Source: Dyella flava (lineage in GTDB: Bacteria > Pseudomonadota > Gammaproteobacteria > Xanthomonadales > Rhodanobacteraceae). Taken from it: a DNA stretch of 64,000 nt. The translations under genes were made by a program, and so were the position numbers. This document shows positions 53,080-64,000 of this stretch, one piece after another (the stretch's first letter is position 1; every line of letters starts with the position of its first letter). A model generated the notes under the pieces. That model made no database searches. It was given only the letters and a program-made list of their open reading frames with translations, and had not been told where the DNA came from. The DNA lies in assembly GCF_016904955.1 (NCBI RefSeq), contig NZ_JADIKE010000025.1, positions 58,866-122,865 on the forward strand. The letters run 5' to 3'.

Positions 53080-53095
53080 CACTAATGCATTAGTG
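53080..53095. promoter_or_regulatory. Perfect 16-bp palindrome CACTAATGCATTAGTG
   Basis: This AT-centred dyad lies about 240 bp upstream of the TPR gene and 64 bp past gyrB. Its form suits a dimeric regulator. No matching regulator gene is adjacent, so the binder is unknown. Confidence 0.45.
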
Positions 53096-53112
53096 TGTCA
53101 AGCGGCATTGAG

Positions 53113-53139
53113 TTCGGCCCGGATGTACTCCGGGCCGAA
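53113..53139 (-). terminator. Hairpin after gyrB
   Basis: A perfect 10-bp stem TTCGGCCCGG/CCGGGCCGAA encloses a 7-base loop, 20 bp past the gyrB stop. It lacks a following U-run, so intrinsic termination is unproven. Confidence 0.55.
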
Positions 53140-53158
53140 GCAAATCCGCATGCCGACA

Positions 53159-56727
<3,569 letters not shown>

Positions 56728-56749
56728 GGCACCGCACCCCTGAAACGAC

Positions 56750-56776
56750 AACGCCGGAGCTTGAGGCTCCGGCGTT
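56750..56776. terminator. Perfect 11-bp hairpin between dnaN and recF
   Basis: AACGCCGGAGC pairs fully with GCTCCGGCGTT around TTGAG. It sits 38 bp past dnaN and 22 bp before recF. A clear U-run is missing, so it may attenuate or process the dnaN-recF message rather than end it. Confidence 0.6.
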
Positions 56777-56814
56777 GCGATATCGACACGTACAAGCAAT
56801 CAGCATGTGAACCG

Positions 56815-57915
56815 TCAGAGCCTCAACGGCATGATGACGTGACGAGACTGCTCGCTGTCATCTTCCTGCACCAGGCAGCTCGACTGTGCATCGCGCAGAC
56901 TCAAGCGAGCCTTGTCACCGCGCAGCGCCGCCAATGCATCGAGCAAATAGCCCACATTGAAACCGACCGTCAGGTCAGACACGCCAGTGTCGGCTTCGAC
57001 CTCCTCGACGGCCTCTTCCTGCTCGGGATTGTGCGCAACGATGCGCAGCTTGCCCGGCGAGAATTCCAGCTTCACACCGCGATATTTTTCATTGGAAAGA
57101 ATCGCGGCACGCTGCAGCGCCCCGCGCAGCACTTCACGATCCAACGTAGCTCGCTTGTCGGCGCCAAGCGGGATCACGGCTTCGTAATCAGGAAAGCGGC
57201 CATCAATCAGCTTCGACGTAAACACCACTTCGCCGCGGCGTACACGAAGATGATTGCGTCCGAATTCGAGCTCGACCGAGCCTTCGCCTGACTCCAGCAA
57301 ACCGACCAGCTCATTGACGCCCTTGCGAGGAATGATGATCTGGCGTCGCGCGGAGACCTTGCTCTCCAACTGCGTTTCCTTCAGCGCAAGGCGATGCCCG
57401 TCAGTAGCCACGCAACGCAGTGCGTGCTCCTGCAGATCCAACAGCATGCCGTTGAGGTAATAACGCACATCCTGATTGGCCATCGCGAAGGCGGTGCGTT
57501 CCATCAGGTCACGCAACACCTCTTCCGGAAGGCTTACCCGTTCGACCAACTCGATCTCGTCGATGGTCGGAAATTCGGTGGCAGGCAAGGTCGCCAGCGT
57601 GAAACGGCTGCGACCTGCGTTCAAGGCTACGCGATCGCCGTTCTGTTTCAGCTCGATCTTCGCGCCATCAGGCAGTGCACGCACGATGTCGAACAGCTTT
57701 CGCGCCGGAATGGTGGTTTCGCCATCCACCAGCTTGTCGGCTTCGGTGGCAGCAATCATTTCCACTTCCAGATCGGTGCCGGTGAAGGACAGCTTTCCGT
57801 CCGCCACCTTCACCAGAAGATTGGCCAGTACCGGCAGTGTCTGTCGACGTTCGACCACTCCCACGACCTGCTGTAGGGGCTTAAGCAGAGCTTCTCGTTG
57901 GATGCTGAATTGCAT
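56815..57915 (-). CDS. dnaN: DNA polymerase III beta clamp
   Basis: The 366-residue sliding clamp has the typical start MQFSIQREALLKPLQQVVGVV, three repeated clamp domains, and the end QSRHVIMPLRL. It tethers polymerase III to DNA. It lies 245 bp downstream of dnaA, a spacing that leaves room for origin sequences. Confidence 0.97.
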   Translation of the reverse strand: MQFSIQREALLKPLQQVVGVVERRQTLPVLANLLVKVADGKLSFTGTDLEVEMIAATEADKLVDGETTIPARKLFDIVRALPDGAKIELKQNGDRVALNAGRSRFTLATLPATEFPTIDEIELVERVSLPEEVLRDLMERTAFAMANQDVRYYLNGMLLDLQEHALRCVATDGHRLALKETQLESKVSARRQIIIPRKGVNELVGLLESGEGSVELEFGRNHLRVRRGEVVFTSKLIDGRFPDYEAVIPLGADKRATLDREVLRGALQRAAILSNEKYRGVKLEFSPGKLRIVAHNPEQEEAVEEVEADTGVSDLTVGFNVGYLLDALAALRGDKARLSLRDAQSSCLVQEDDSEQSRHVIMPLRL

Positions 57916-58160
57916 GTTTGTGCTTTCCCTATCCTGCAGTTCTGTTTTTAAAAGAAGAGTAGTGGTTGCAGCTGGGGCCGTGGATAACTTGATAAGCTCA
58001 AATTATCCTTCCAAAACAAATAGTTATGTGAAATTCCCTTGTGCCTTGAACGGCCTGTCAGTTGTGCATCGACAGTGGATAACTTTGGCGCCTCAAGGTG
58101 TCTTCATATTATCCACAGGATACCCCGCCGGTTTTCAAGCGCTTATTCAATCTTGCCTGC
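57916..58160. other. oriC: Likely oriC segment (dnaA-dnaN gap)
   Basis: The 245-bp gap is AT-rich and holds DnaA boxes: a perfect TTATCCACA (58109-58117), TTATCCACT reversed at 58074-58082, TTATCCACG reversed at 57979-57987, and a partial TTATCC at 58003. In Xanthomonas the chromosomal origin maps to this gap. AT-rich runs (AAATTATCCTTCCAAAACAAATAG) could unwind. A replication test is needed for proof. Confidence 0.75.
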
Positions 58161-59504
58161 TTAACCGGTAAGTGTGCGGATCAATTGTTCCCAATCCTGA
58201 CGCATGCGGGTGTCGGTTTCGCACAGCTTCTTGATGGTGCGGCAGGCGTGCAGCACGGTGGTGTGGTCGCGACCACCGAAGGCTTCCCCGATTTCGGGCA
58301 GGCTGTGCTCGGTCAATTCCTTGGACAGGGCCATGGCAATCTGGCGCGGGCGGGCCAGGGAGCGCACGCGGCGCTTGGAGAGCAGATCCTGCAGGCGTAC
58401 ACCGAAGTACTCGGCAACGATCTTCTGGATATTCGGCACCGTTACCGCCTGTGCATGCGTGGCCAACAGGTCACGCAAGGTTTCTTCGGCGAAATCGGTG
58501 GTGATCGGCCGGCCATAGAAATTGGCACGCGCCGCCAGTGTGTTGAGCGCCCCTTCCAGGTCGCGGACATTCGAGCGGATGCGTTTGGCCAGCAGCATCG
58601 CCACGTTTTCGCTGACCGATACCCCTTTGTCGTGGGCCTTGGCCAGCAGAATCGCCGCGCGTGTTTCGAAATCCGGCGGTTCGATCGCCACCGACAGGCC
58701 CCACCCCAGGCGCGACTTCAATCGCGGCTCAAGCTTGTCCACCTCTTTCGGGTAGCGGTCGCAGGTCAGGATGATCTGCTGCTTGGACTCGAACAACGCG
58801 TTGAAGGTGTGGAAAAACTCCTCCTGCGTGGTGTCCTTGCCGGCGAAAAACTGGATGTCGTCGATCAGCAGCGCATCCACCGAACGGAAACGGCGCTTGA
58901 ACTCATCCATGCTCTTGGTGCGCAGTGCCTCGATCATCGAGCCGACGAACTGCTCCGAGCGCAAGTACATCACTTTGCAGTTCGGATTGTGCTCGCGCAT
59001 CAGATTGCCGGCGGCATGCATCAAGTGGGTCTTGCCGAGGCCGGTGCCGCCATACAGCAATAGCGGGTTATAGGCCCGGCCCGGGTTCTGGGCCACCTGC
59101 ATGGCCGCCGCCTTGCCGAGCTGGTTGGATTTACCTTCAACAAAGGTCTCGAAGGTGTAGTGCGGGTCCAGGTTGTGGTTGAAGTTGGCCGGCGGCGGCT
59201 CCGCCACGGCATTGACCGTCGGCCTGGCCGCGGCCGGCGCCGGCCGGCCCGAATGCACGCCATTGGCGCTGGAACCTACTTCCAGCCGCACCGTCATGCG
59301 CTGGCCGCTGAGCAGGGTCAGAACGGCTTCGATCTGCGGCAGGTAACGTTCGCGAACGGCATCCAACGTGTAGGGATTGGGTGCGAAAAGCTGTAAACCG
59401 TCCACGTCATCGCGCGCCTGCAATGGCATCAGCCAGGTATGCAGGTCCTCGGCGCTCAATTCGCCTTCCAGACGCTCCAGACAGCGCCGCCACAAATCAC
59501 TCAT
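58161..59504 (-). CDS. dnaA: Chromosomal replication initiator DnaA
   Basis: The 447-residue AAA+ initiator has domain I ([17 protein letters not shown]), a Pro/Ala linker, a Walker A (GGTGLGKT, 152-159), a Walker B ([13 protein letters not shown]), and the C-terminal box-binding helix region ([18 protein letters not shown]). It melts oriC. Two DnaA-box-like sites lie 75-95 bp upstream of its ATG, implying autoregulation. Confidence 0.97.
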   Translation of the reverse strand: MSDLWRRCLERLEGELSAEDLHTWLMPLQARDDVDGLQLFAPNPYTLDAVRERYLPQIEAVLTLLSGQRMTVRLEVGSSANGVHSGRPAPAAARPTVNAVAEPPPANFNHNLDPHYTFETFVEGKSNQLGKAAAMQVAQNPGRAYNPLLLYGGTGLGKTHLMHAAGNLMREHNPNCKVMYLRSEQFVGSMIEALRTKSMDEFKRRFRSVDALLIDDIQFFAGKDTTQEEFFHTFNALFESKQQIILTCDRYPKEVDKLEPRLKSRLGWGLSVAIEPPDFETRAAILLAKAHDKGVSVSENVAMLLAKRIRSNVRDLEGALNTLAARANFYGRPITTDFAEETLRDLLATHAQAVTVPNIQKIVAEYFGVRLQDLLSKRRVRSLARPRQIAMALSKELTEHSLPEIGEAFGGRDHTTVLHACRTIKKLCETDTRMRQDWEQLIRTLTG

Positions 59505-59578
59505 GGATACTATTCAGCCACAGCAGGGGCGCTTACGCGCAGGGTGGACCGGGAAGTCTACCAGCACATTCACAACAA

Positions 59579-59599
59579 CTATCCACACGGATATCCACA
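59579..59599. promoter_or_regulatory. DnaA boxes upstream of dnaA
   Basis: CTATCCACA (59579-59587) and ATATCCACA (59591-59599) each match 8 of 9 bases of TTATCCACA, in the same direction and 12 bp apart. They lie between divergent dnaA and rpmH. They could serve dnaA autorepression or form part of the origin. Confidence 0.65.
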
Positions 59600-59619
59600 A
59601 GTTGCTGTCAAGCCCCCAT

Positions 59620-59649
59620 TTGACATGAGCGGGGCTCGTTCCGCATAAT
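59620..59649 (+). promoter_or_regulatory. Sigma-70 promoter of rpmH-rnpA
   Basis: A consensus -35 TTGACA (59620-59625), an 18-bp spacer and a -10 CATAAT (59644-59649) lie 37 bp before rpmH. This is the usual place for the strong rpmH promoter. Confidence 0.8.
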
Positions 59650-59685
59650 TTCCAACCTTTTTCACCCATTACATAGGAGGAAGCC

Positions 59686-59820
59686 ATGAAGCGGACCTTC
59701 CAGCCCAGCAAGCTCAAGCGCGCCCGCACGCACGGCTTTCGTGCCCGCATGGCCACGGCCGACGGTCGCAAGGTGCTCAGTGCACGTCGCGCCAAGGGCC
59801 GCAAGCGCCTGATCCCATAA
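59686..59820 (+). CDS. rpmH: 50S ribosomal protein L34
   Basis: A 44-residue, strongly basic protein reads [18 protein letters not shown], then [20 protein letters not shown], and ends KRLIP. It is an exact fit to L34 in length and sequence. TAGGAGG lies 5 nt before the ATG. It is followed 12 bp later by rnpA. Confidence 0.98.
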   Translation: MKRTFQPSKLKRARTHGFRARMATADGRKVLSARRAKGRKRLIP

Positions 59821-59832
59821 GCGCTCGCGCAT

Positions 59833-60213
59833 ATGGGTCCCGCCGGCCTGCCGCGCGAGGCGCGGATTCGCCGAGCCGGTGACTTCGCCGTCTTGCGTCA
59901 AGCCAGCGGTCGCCTCGGCGGCCGCTGTTTTTCTGTGCGCTATCGTCAGAACGAACTGGGTCATGCACGCCTTGGGCTGGCTGTCTCCAAGCGAGTCTCC
60001 AAGCGTGCTGTGGAGCGCAACCGGATCAAGCGGCTTTTGCGTGAGTCCTTTCGCCGCGTCCGTAGCCAGCTTCCGCCGCTGGATCTCATGGTGATGGCCC
60101 GCGAACAGGCCGCTGGTGTGCCTGGTCCGGAGTTGCTGGCCGAGCTCGATGCGCTCTGGCGTAGGATTCCGCCGTTGAAGCGCGGCGACGACACCTCCAC
60201 AATCGCGTGCTGA
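59833..60213 (+). CDS. rnpA: Ribonuclease P protein component
   Basis: The 126-residue basic protein has the RNR-box region AVSKRVSKRAVERNRIKRLLRESFR and LDLMVMAREQAA. It binds RNase P RNA to mature tRNA 5' ends. It lies 12 bp after rpmH. yidD, which often overlaps the end of rnpA, is missing: only 60 bp separate it from yidC. Confidence 0.95.
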   Translation: MGPAGLPREARIRRAGDFAVLRQASGRLGGRCFSVRYRQNELGHARLGLAVSKRVSKRAVERNRIKRLLRESFRRVRSQLPPLDLMVMAREQAAGVPGPELLAELDALWRRIPPLKRGDDTSTIAC

Positions 60214-60273
60214 CCTCTCCTTTCCCACCCAAGCGGCCCGCCAGCGCGGCGCCTTGAATCGGATCGCTACGCG

Positions 60274-61950
60274 ATGAATCAAACGCGCACCCTCCTCATG
60301 TTTGCCTTGCTGGCTGTTTCGTTTTTGCTCTGGCAAGCCTGGGAGCAGGATTACGGCCCGCATCCGGTGAATGAATCGGCCACCACCTCGGCGACCAACG
60401 CGGCCGGCAGCACCGTACCGGGCGCCGCGCCCAGCATCGCGAACGGCGCTGCGGAAGGCACGGCCCAGCTCATCACCGTCACCACCGATGTACTGCGGCT
60501 CACCATCGATACGCGCGGCGGCAGCATCGTGCGTTCGGAGCTGCTCAACTACCCGGTTGAGCCGCGCACGAAGAAGGATCCGAATCCCGCACCCATCCGC
60601 CTGCTGGACGACGGCGCCGCCGACTACTTCGCCGCGCAAAGCGGCCTGGTCAGCGCCGATGGCGCCGCGCCGGATCACCGCGCGATTTTCCAGTCTGCGC
60701 AGACCAGCTATGCACTGGCATCCGGCCAGGATGCCTTGAACGTCGACCTCACCTGGACCGATCCGTCCGGTATCAAGGTGGTCAAGCGTTACACCCTGCA
60801 TCGCGGCAGCTATGTGATCGATCTCGATCAGCAGATCGACAACGGCAGCGGCAAGAACTGGGACGGCAATGCGTATCGCCAGCTGCAGCGCGTCGATCGC
60901 CCGGTGCCGGTGTACAGCAACTTCCTGCAGCGCATCTCCGATCAGTCGCGCTACGGCTTCTTCGGTGCCGTGTGGTACAGCCCGGCGCAGAAATTCAACA
61001 AGCTGGCCTTCGACAAATTCGAAAAAGAACCACTGCAGGCGCCGGTCACCGGCGGCTGGGTGGCGATGATGCAGCAGTACTTCCTCGGCGCGTGGATTCC
61101 GCCGGCCAAGGAATCCGACACCTTCTCCAGCGCGATGGTGGATGAAGTAGGCAGCGCACCGCGCTACGTCATTCGCGCCGTGGGCCCGCAGATCAGCATC
61201 GCTTCCGGCCAGCAAGCCAGCAGCGCGGCCCAGCTTTATGTCGGCCCCAAGCTGCCCGAAGTACTGCAGACGGTCGCGCCGGGTCTGGAGCTGACCATCG
61301 ACTACGGCATGCTCAAGATCTTCGCCGAGCCGTTGCACTGGGTGCTGGCCCAGCTCGACAAACTCACCGGTAACTGGGGTGTGTCGATCGTCCTGCTGGT
61401 GCTGCTGATCAACCTGGTCACCTTCAAGTTCACCAATGCGCAGTTCGAATCCGCGGCCAAGATGCGCAAGCTCAAGCCGCGCATGGATGCGTTGAAGGAG
61501 CGCTACGGCGACGATCGCCAGAAGATGCAGCAGGCGATGATGGAGTTGTACAAGAAGGAAAAGGTGAATCCGGCCGCCGGCTGTCTGCCGCTGCTGATCA
61601 CCATTCCGATCTTCTACGGCCTGTACTACGTACTGCGCGACAGCGTGGAATTGCGTCAGGCGCCGTTCTTCGGCTGGATCCACGACTTGTCCGCGGCCGA
61701 TCCCTATTTCGTGCTGCCGATCCTTTACACCATCGTGATGCTGGTCCAGCAGTGGATGATGCCGGCCACCGCAGGCATGGATCCCACCCAGGCGAAGATG
61801 ATGAAGTTCATGCCGCTGATGTTCGCGGTGATCTTCCTGTTCTTCCCATCCGGCCTGGTGCTGTACTACGTCGTCAACGGCATCTGCCGCCTGCTTCAGC
61901 AATGGTGGGTCACGCGCCGCCACAATGAACCACAGGCCAAAGCCGCCTGA
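60274..61950 (+). CDS. yidC: Membrane protein insertase YidC
   Basis: The 558-residue insertase has an N-terminal anchor (TLLMFALLAVSFLLWQAW), a large periplasmic domain to about residue 350, and a conserved five-helix core starting at GVSIVLLVLLINLVTFKF. The core includes KMQQAMMELYKKEKVNPAAGCLP and the groove-lining arginine region. It inserts membrane proteins with or without SecYEG. Confidence 0.97.
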   Translation: MNQTRTLLMFALLAVSFLLWQAWEQDYGPHPVNESATTSATNAAGSTVPGAAPSIANGAAEGTAQLITVTTDVLRLTIDTRGGSIVRSELLNYPVEPRTKKDPNPAPIRLLDDGAADYFAAQSGLVSADGAAPDHRAIFQSAQTSYALASGQDALNVDLTWTDPSGIKVVKRYTLHRGSYVIDLDQQIDNGSGKNWDGNAYRQLQRVDRPVPVYSNFLQRISDQSRYGFFGAVWYSPAQKFNKLAFDKFEKEPLQAPVTGGWVAMMQQYFLGAWIPPAKESDTFSSAMVDEVGSAPRYVIRAVGPQISIASGQQASSAAQLYVGPKLPEVLQTVAPGLELTIDYGMLKIFAEPLHWVLAQLDKLTGNWGVSIVLLVLLINLVTFKFTNAQFESAAKMRKLKPRMDALKERYGDDRQKMQQAMMELYKKEKVNPAAGCLPLLITIPIFYGLYYVLRDSVELRQAPFFGWIHDLSAADPYFVLPILYTIVMLVQQWMMPATAGMDPTQAKMMKFMPLMFAVIFLFFPSGLVLYYVVNGICRLLQQWWVTRRHNEPQAKAA

Positions 61951-62006
61951 TCCGGTCATGACGCGCGGGCGGCCAGGCGCCGCCCGCCGCGGTTATGCTG
62001 CCGCCC

Positions 62007-63359
62007 ATGACCGCCGATACACCCCATGAAGACACCATCGCCGCCATTGCCAGCGCTCCCGGCGCGGCGGGCGTAGGTGTCGTACGCGTTTCAGGACCGC
62101 GCGCACTCCATATCGCGCAAACCTTGCTAGGTCGACCACCGACGCCACGGCAGGCGCACTTCGCCGCGTTCCGCAACGCAGACGGCGCATTGATCGATCG
62201 CGGTCTATTGCTCTACTTCCCCGCACCGGCCTCCTACACCGGCGAGCACGTACTCGAACTGCAAGGTCATGGCAGCCCGGTACTGCTCGACACACTGCTG
62301 CGCCGTGCATGCGAACTCGGTGCGCGCCTGGCGCGGCCCGGCGAATTCACCGAGCGGGCTTTTCTCAACGGCAAGCTCGATCTGGCCCAGGCCGAAGCCG
62401 TGGCGGATTTGATCGCTGCGCGATCACAAGCCAGCGCACATGCCGCCCTTCAATCGATGGAAGGTGTGTTCTCGCGCAAAGTCGACGCCCTGCTGCAATC
62501 GCTGATTATCCTGCGCGTACATATCGAAGCCGCGATCGATTTTCCGGAAGAGGAAATCGATTTCCTGGCCGACCCCACCATTATGCAGCGCCTCGAAGCA
62601 TTACGCGCGCAGCTATCCGATTTGCTGCGCGAAGCGCGGCGCGGTGTTCGACTCAACGACGGTTTGCGCATCGCCATCGTCGGCCGTCCAAACACGGGCA
62701 AATCCAGTTTGCTCAATGCATTGGCTGGCAGTGAGCGCGCCATCGTCACCGACATCGCCGGCACCACCCGCGATGTCGTGCGTGAAAGCATCAATCTCGA
62801 TGGTTTTACGCTGGAATTGGCCGACACCGCCGGTCTGCGCGACACGCATGATCCAGTCGAACGCGAAGGCGTGCGTCGTGCGCACAGCGAGCGTGAACGC
62901 GCGGACGTCGTGCTGTTGGTGACCGACGCGCATCATGTCGAAGCCGATCTTGCATGGCTCGACGATCTACCAGCTGCGGTTGAGCGCATGGTCGTCATCA
63001 ACAAGATCGATCTCGAACACACACATGCGCATGAAGAACCACGCACCGGTGCAAGGTGGTTATGGCTCTCCGTCAAAACCGGCGAAGGCCTCGAAACACT
63101 GCGCGAGCATCTCAAACAGCTTGCGGGTGCCGGCAGCGGCGAGGGCGCTTTCAGTGCACGGCGAAGACATGTTCTGGCGCTCGAACAAGTCGCCAATCAT
63201 CTGACTCACACCGCAAATGTATTAGCCGACACCCACGCGGGTGAACTAGCCGCCGAGGAACTTCGTCAGGCGCAGCATGCCCTGGGCGAAATTACCGGTA
63301 CTTACACGAGTGACAATTTGCTGGGGGCCATCTTTAGCTCGTTTTGCATTGGCAAGTAG
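62007..63359 (+). CDS. mnmE: tRNA modification GTPase MnmE
   Basis: The 450-residue GTPase has an N-terminal formyl-THF domain (DTIAAIASAPGAAGVGVVRVSG) and a G domain (P-loop GRPNTGKSS at about 224, DIAGTTRD, DTAGLRD, NKID). The C-terminal GAIFSSFCIGK carries the essential cysteine. With MnmG it makes 5-carboxymethylaminomethyluridine in tRNA. ATG 62007 is preferred over 61995. mnmG does not follow in the window. Confidence 0.96.
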   Translation: MTADTPHEDTIAAIASAPGAAGVGVVRVSGPRALHIAQTLLGRPPTPRQAHFAAFRNADGALIDRGLLLYFPAPASYTGEHVLELQGHGSPVLLDTLLRRACELGARLARPGEFTERAFLNGKLDLAQAEAVADLIAARSQASAHAALQSMEGVFSRKVDALLQSLIILRVHIEAAIDFPEEEIDFLADPTIMQRLEALRAQLSDLLREARRGVRLNDGLRIAIVGRPNTGKSSLLNALAGSERAIVTDIAGTTRDVVRESINLDGFTLELADTAGLRDTHDPVEREGVRRAHSERERADVVLLVTDAHHVEADLAWLDDLPAAVERMVVINKIDLEHTHAHEEPRTGARWLWLSVKTGEGLETLREHLKQLAGAGSGEGAFSARRRHVLALEQVANHLTHTANVLADTHAGELAAEELRQAQHALGEITGTYTSDNLLGAIFSSFCIGK

Positions 63360-63415
63360 TTAGGCGTCCGAGAAAATCCACAGTCTTTTTTGATCCGAAG
63401 TGAAGGGGATGTCAC

Positions 63416-63778
63416 GTGACTGGGTACCGATACACGCCGAGTGACAGGATCGAGCAGCTTCGCGCGTTGGAGCGATCCCTCACGGAACTAATTCCCGTTG
63501 CCGAGGCTGCCCCTGCCACGATCAACCTCGCCCCTCAGTATCGAGACGCTCTAGAAAAAGCGAGGGTGTTGATCGGCGGGTCCTTCAACCAAGAGGACCT
63601 GTCAAACCTTTCGAGGTCTATCCCTGACGCATTTCATCGTCATAAGGACTGGATGCCTCCGTTAGAGCTATCCGCGGAGGTGCACTGGCAACAGCCTGAC
63701 TGGTTTAAGCATCTGGATGCGAAGCTCCTGCCAGTGCTCGATATCGCTGTGAAGCTTCGCGAAATCGGCTACTACTGA
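63416..63778 (+). CDS. Hypothetical protein beside an insertion sequence
   Basis: A 120-residue product from GTG 63416 with GGGG 8 nt upstream. It is mostly helical and shows no recognisable motif, signal peptide or membrane segment; tryptophan and proline are frequent in DWMPPLELSAEVHWQQPDW. It lies between mnmE and the end of an IS element. It may be an orphan brought in by transposition. Confidence 0.55.
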   Translation: MTGYRYTPSDRIEQLRALERSLTELIPVAEAAPATINLAPQYRDALEKARVLIGGSFNQEDLSNLSRSIPDAFHRHKDWMPPLELSAEVHWQQPDWFKHLDAKLLPVLDIAVKLREIGYY

Positions 63779-63806
63779 CGTACATCAATTGTCCGCCTCC
63801 GACCGA

Positions 63807-64000
63807 GGCTGTGTGAAAACCAGAAACTGGAGTCGCGATCCGCATTGGTTCGCTACGAAGCAGACTCATGTGCATGATTGCGGTCAGGTTGCGATGGCCT
63901 GCATCAACTTCGCTACGCCCATGATCTTGATTGCCCGCTTCATGTTGTAAGCCAATACATACAAGCTCATTTCAGTAGCGACCTTTGGCAAGGTTCGCAT
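63807..64000 (-). mobile_element. 3' end of an IS1182-like insertion sequence (cut by window edge)
   Basis: GGCTGTGTGAAAAC at 63807-63820 looks like the terminal inverted repeat of an IS. About 65 bp of non-coding end sequence follow, then the transposase stop. The other end of the element lies outside the window. Confidence 0.7.
63884..64000 (-). CDS. Transposase C-terminus (partial)
   Basis: The last 38 codons, read from the window edge leftwards, give LPKVATEMSLYVLAYNMKRA then IKIMGVAKLMQAIAT and a TGA. The TEMSLxVLAYNMKR block is the standard tail of IS1182-type DDE transposases. The rest of the gene is outside the window, so completeness is unknown. Confidence 0.8.
   Translation of the reverse strand: MRTLPKVATEMSLYVLAYNMKRAIKIMGVAKLMQAIAT

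Larger units (their letters stand above)
52841..53158. other. 318-bp region between gyrB and the TPR gene
   Basis: This region contains the TPR promoter and the end of gyrB. It holds a 16-bp perfect palindrome (53080-53095) and a 10-bp stem hairpin (53113-53139). Otherwise no gene is visible. It is locally AT-rich between 52945 and 53010. Confidence 0.6.

Noticed and set aside
59662..61959. A 765-codon minus-strand frame
   Set aside because: It crosses rpmH, rnpA and yidC in antisense. It is the longest shadow frame in the window and has no domain resemblance.

Overview
The window is a high-GC gammaproteobacterial chromosome segment, most likely from the Rhodanobacteraceae (Dyella/Rhodanobacter-like, order Xanthomonadales). 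This is inferred from the protein families: xanthomonad-style tonB-exbB-exbD-exbD, a TonB receptor beside a TPR-sulfotransferase, several S9 peptidases, and the GGGGAGAGGG-type REP palindromes. It spans the chromosomal replication origin. dnaA, dnaN, recF and gyrB run leftwards. rpmH, rnpA, yidC and mnmE run rightwards. DnaA-box-like sites lie in the dnaA-dnaN gap and just upstream of dnaA. No rRNA, tRNA, CRISPR array or prophage was seen.

Layout: 0-6.3 kb holds a His-rich PadR regulator overlapping a Fur-like regulator, a TPR-sulfotransferase and a TonB-dependent receptor. 6.7-14.9 kb is a carbon-phosphorus lyase locus: phnGHIJKLM on the minus strand, and phnF, a DUF1045 2H-phosphoesterase and phnN on the plus strand. 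An 18-bp inverted repeat in the divergent promoter region is the likely PhnF operator. No phnCDE transporter and no phnP are present in the window. 15-19.2 kb carries a DUF899 protein, a DUF5690 membrane protein, and an MFS drug exporter beside the wreck of a TetR gene. 19.5-28.6 kb has two divergent S9 peptidases, an esterase, the algZ-algR-hemC cluster and a DUF481 outer-membrane protein. 28.7-33.3 kb has a membrane protein divergent from a WYL regulator, a MITE-like element abutting a patatin gene, a DUF488 protein and a glycosyltransferase.

33.5-45.3 kb holds rsmG-parA-parB, a short Band-7 protein, pirin, a UPF0149 protein with xthA, a third S9 peptidase, a radical SAM protein and a membrane-anchored patatin. 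45.4-52.8 kb holds acs, an Sfp-type phosphopantetheinyl transferase, pdxJ, the TonB energising operon and a TPR lipid-free secreted protein. 53.2-63.4 kb is the origin region. The window ends with an orphan ORF and the 3' end of an IS1182-like transposase where mnmG would often be found.

Functional links: TonB/ExbB/ExbD would energise the TonB receptor at the left end. The phn locus would strip phosphate from phosphonates. ParA/ParB act on the nearby origin. Much of the intergenic space is made of palindromic repeats (REP-like, purine-rich, and a 263-bp MITE). Most genes are ordinary housekeeping or accessory families. The least explained items are the missing PhnP function, the regulator pair at the left edge, the WYL-linked membrane protein, and the repeat families at gene starts.
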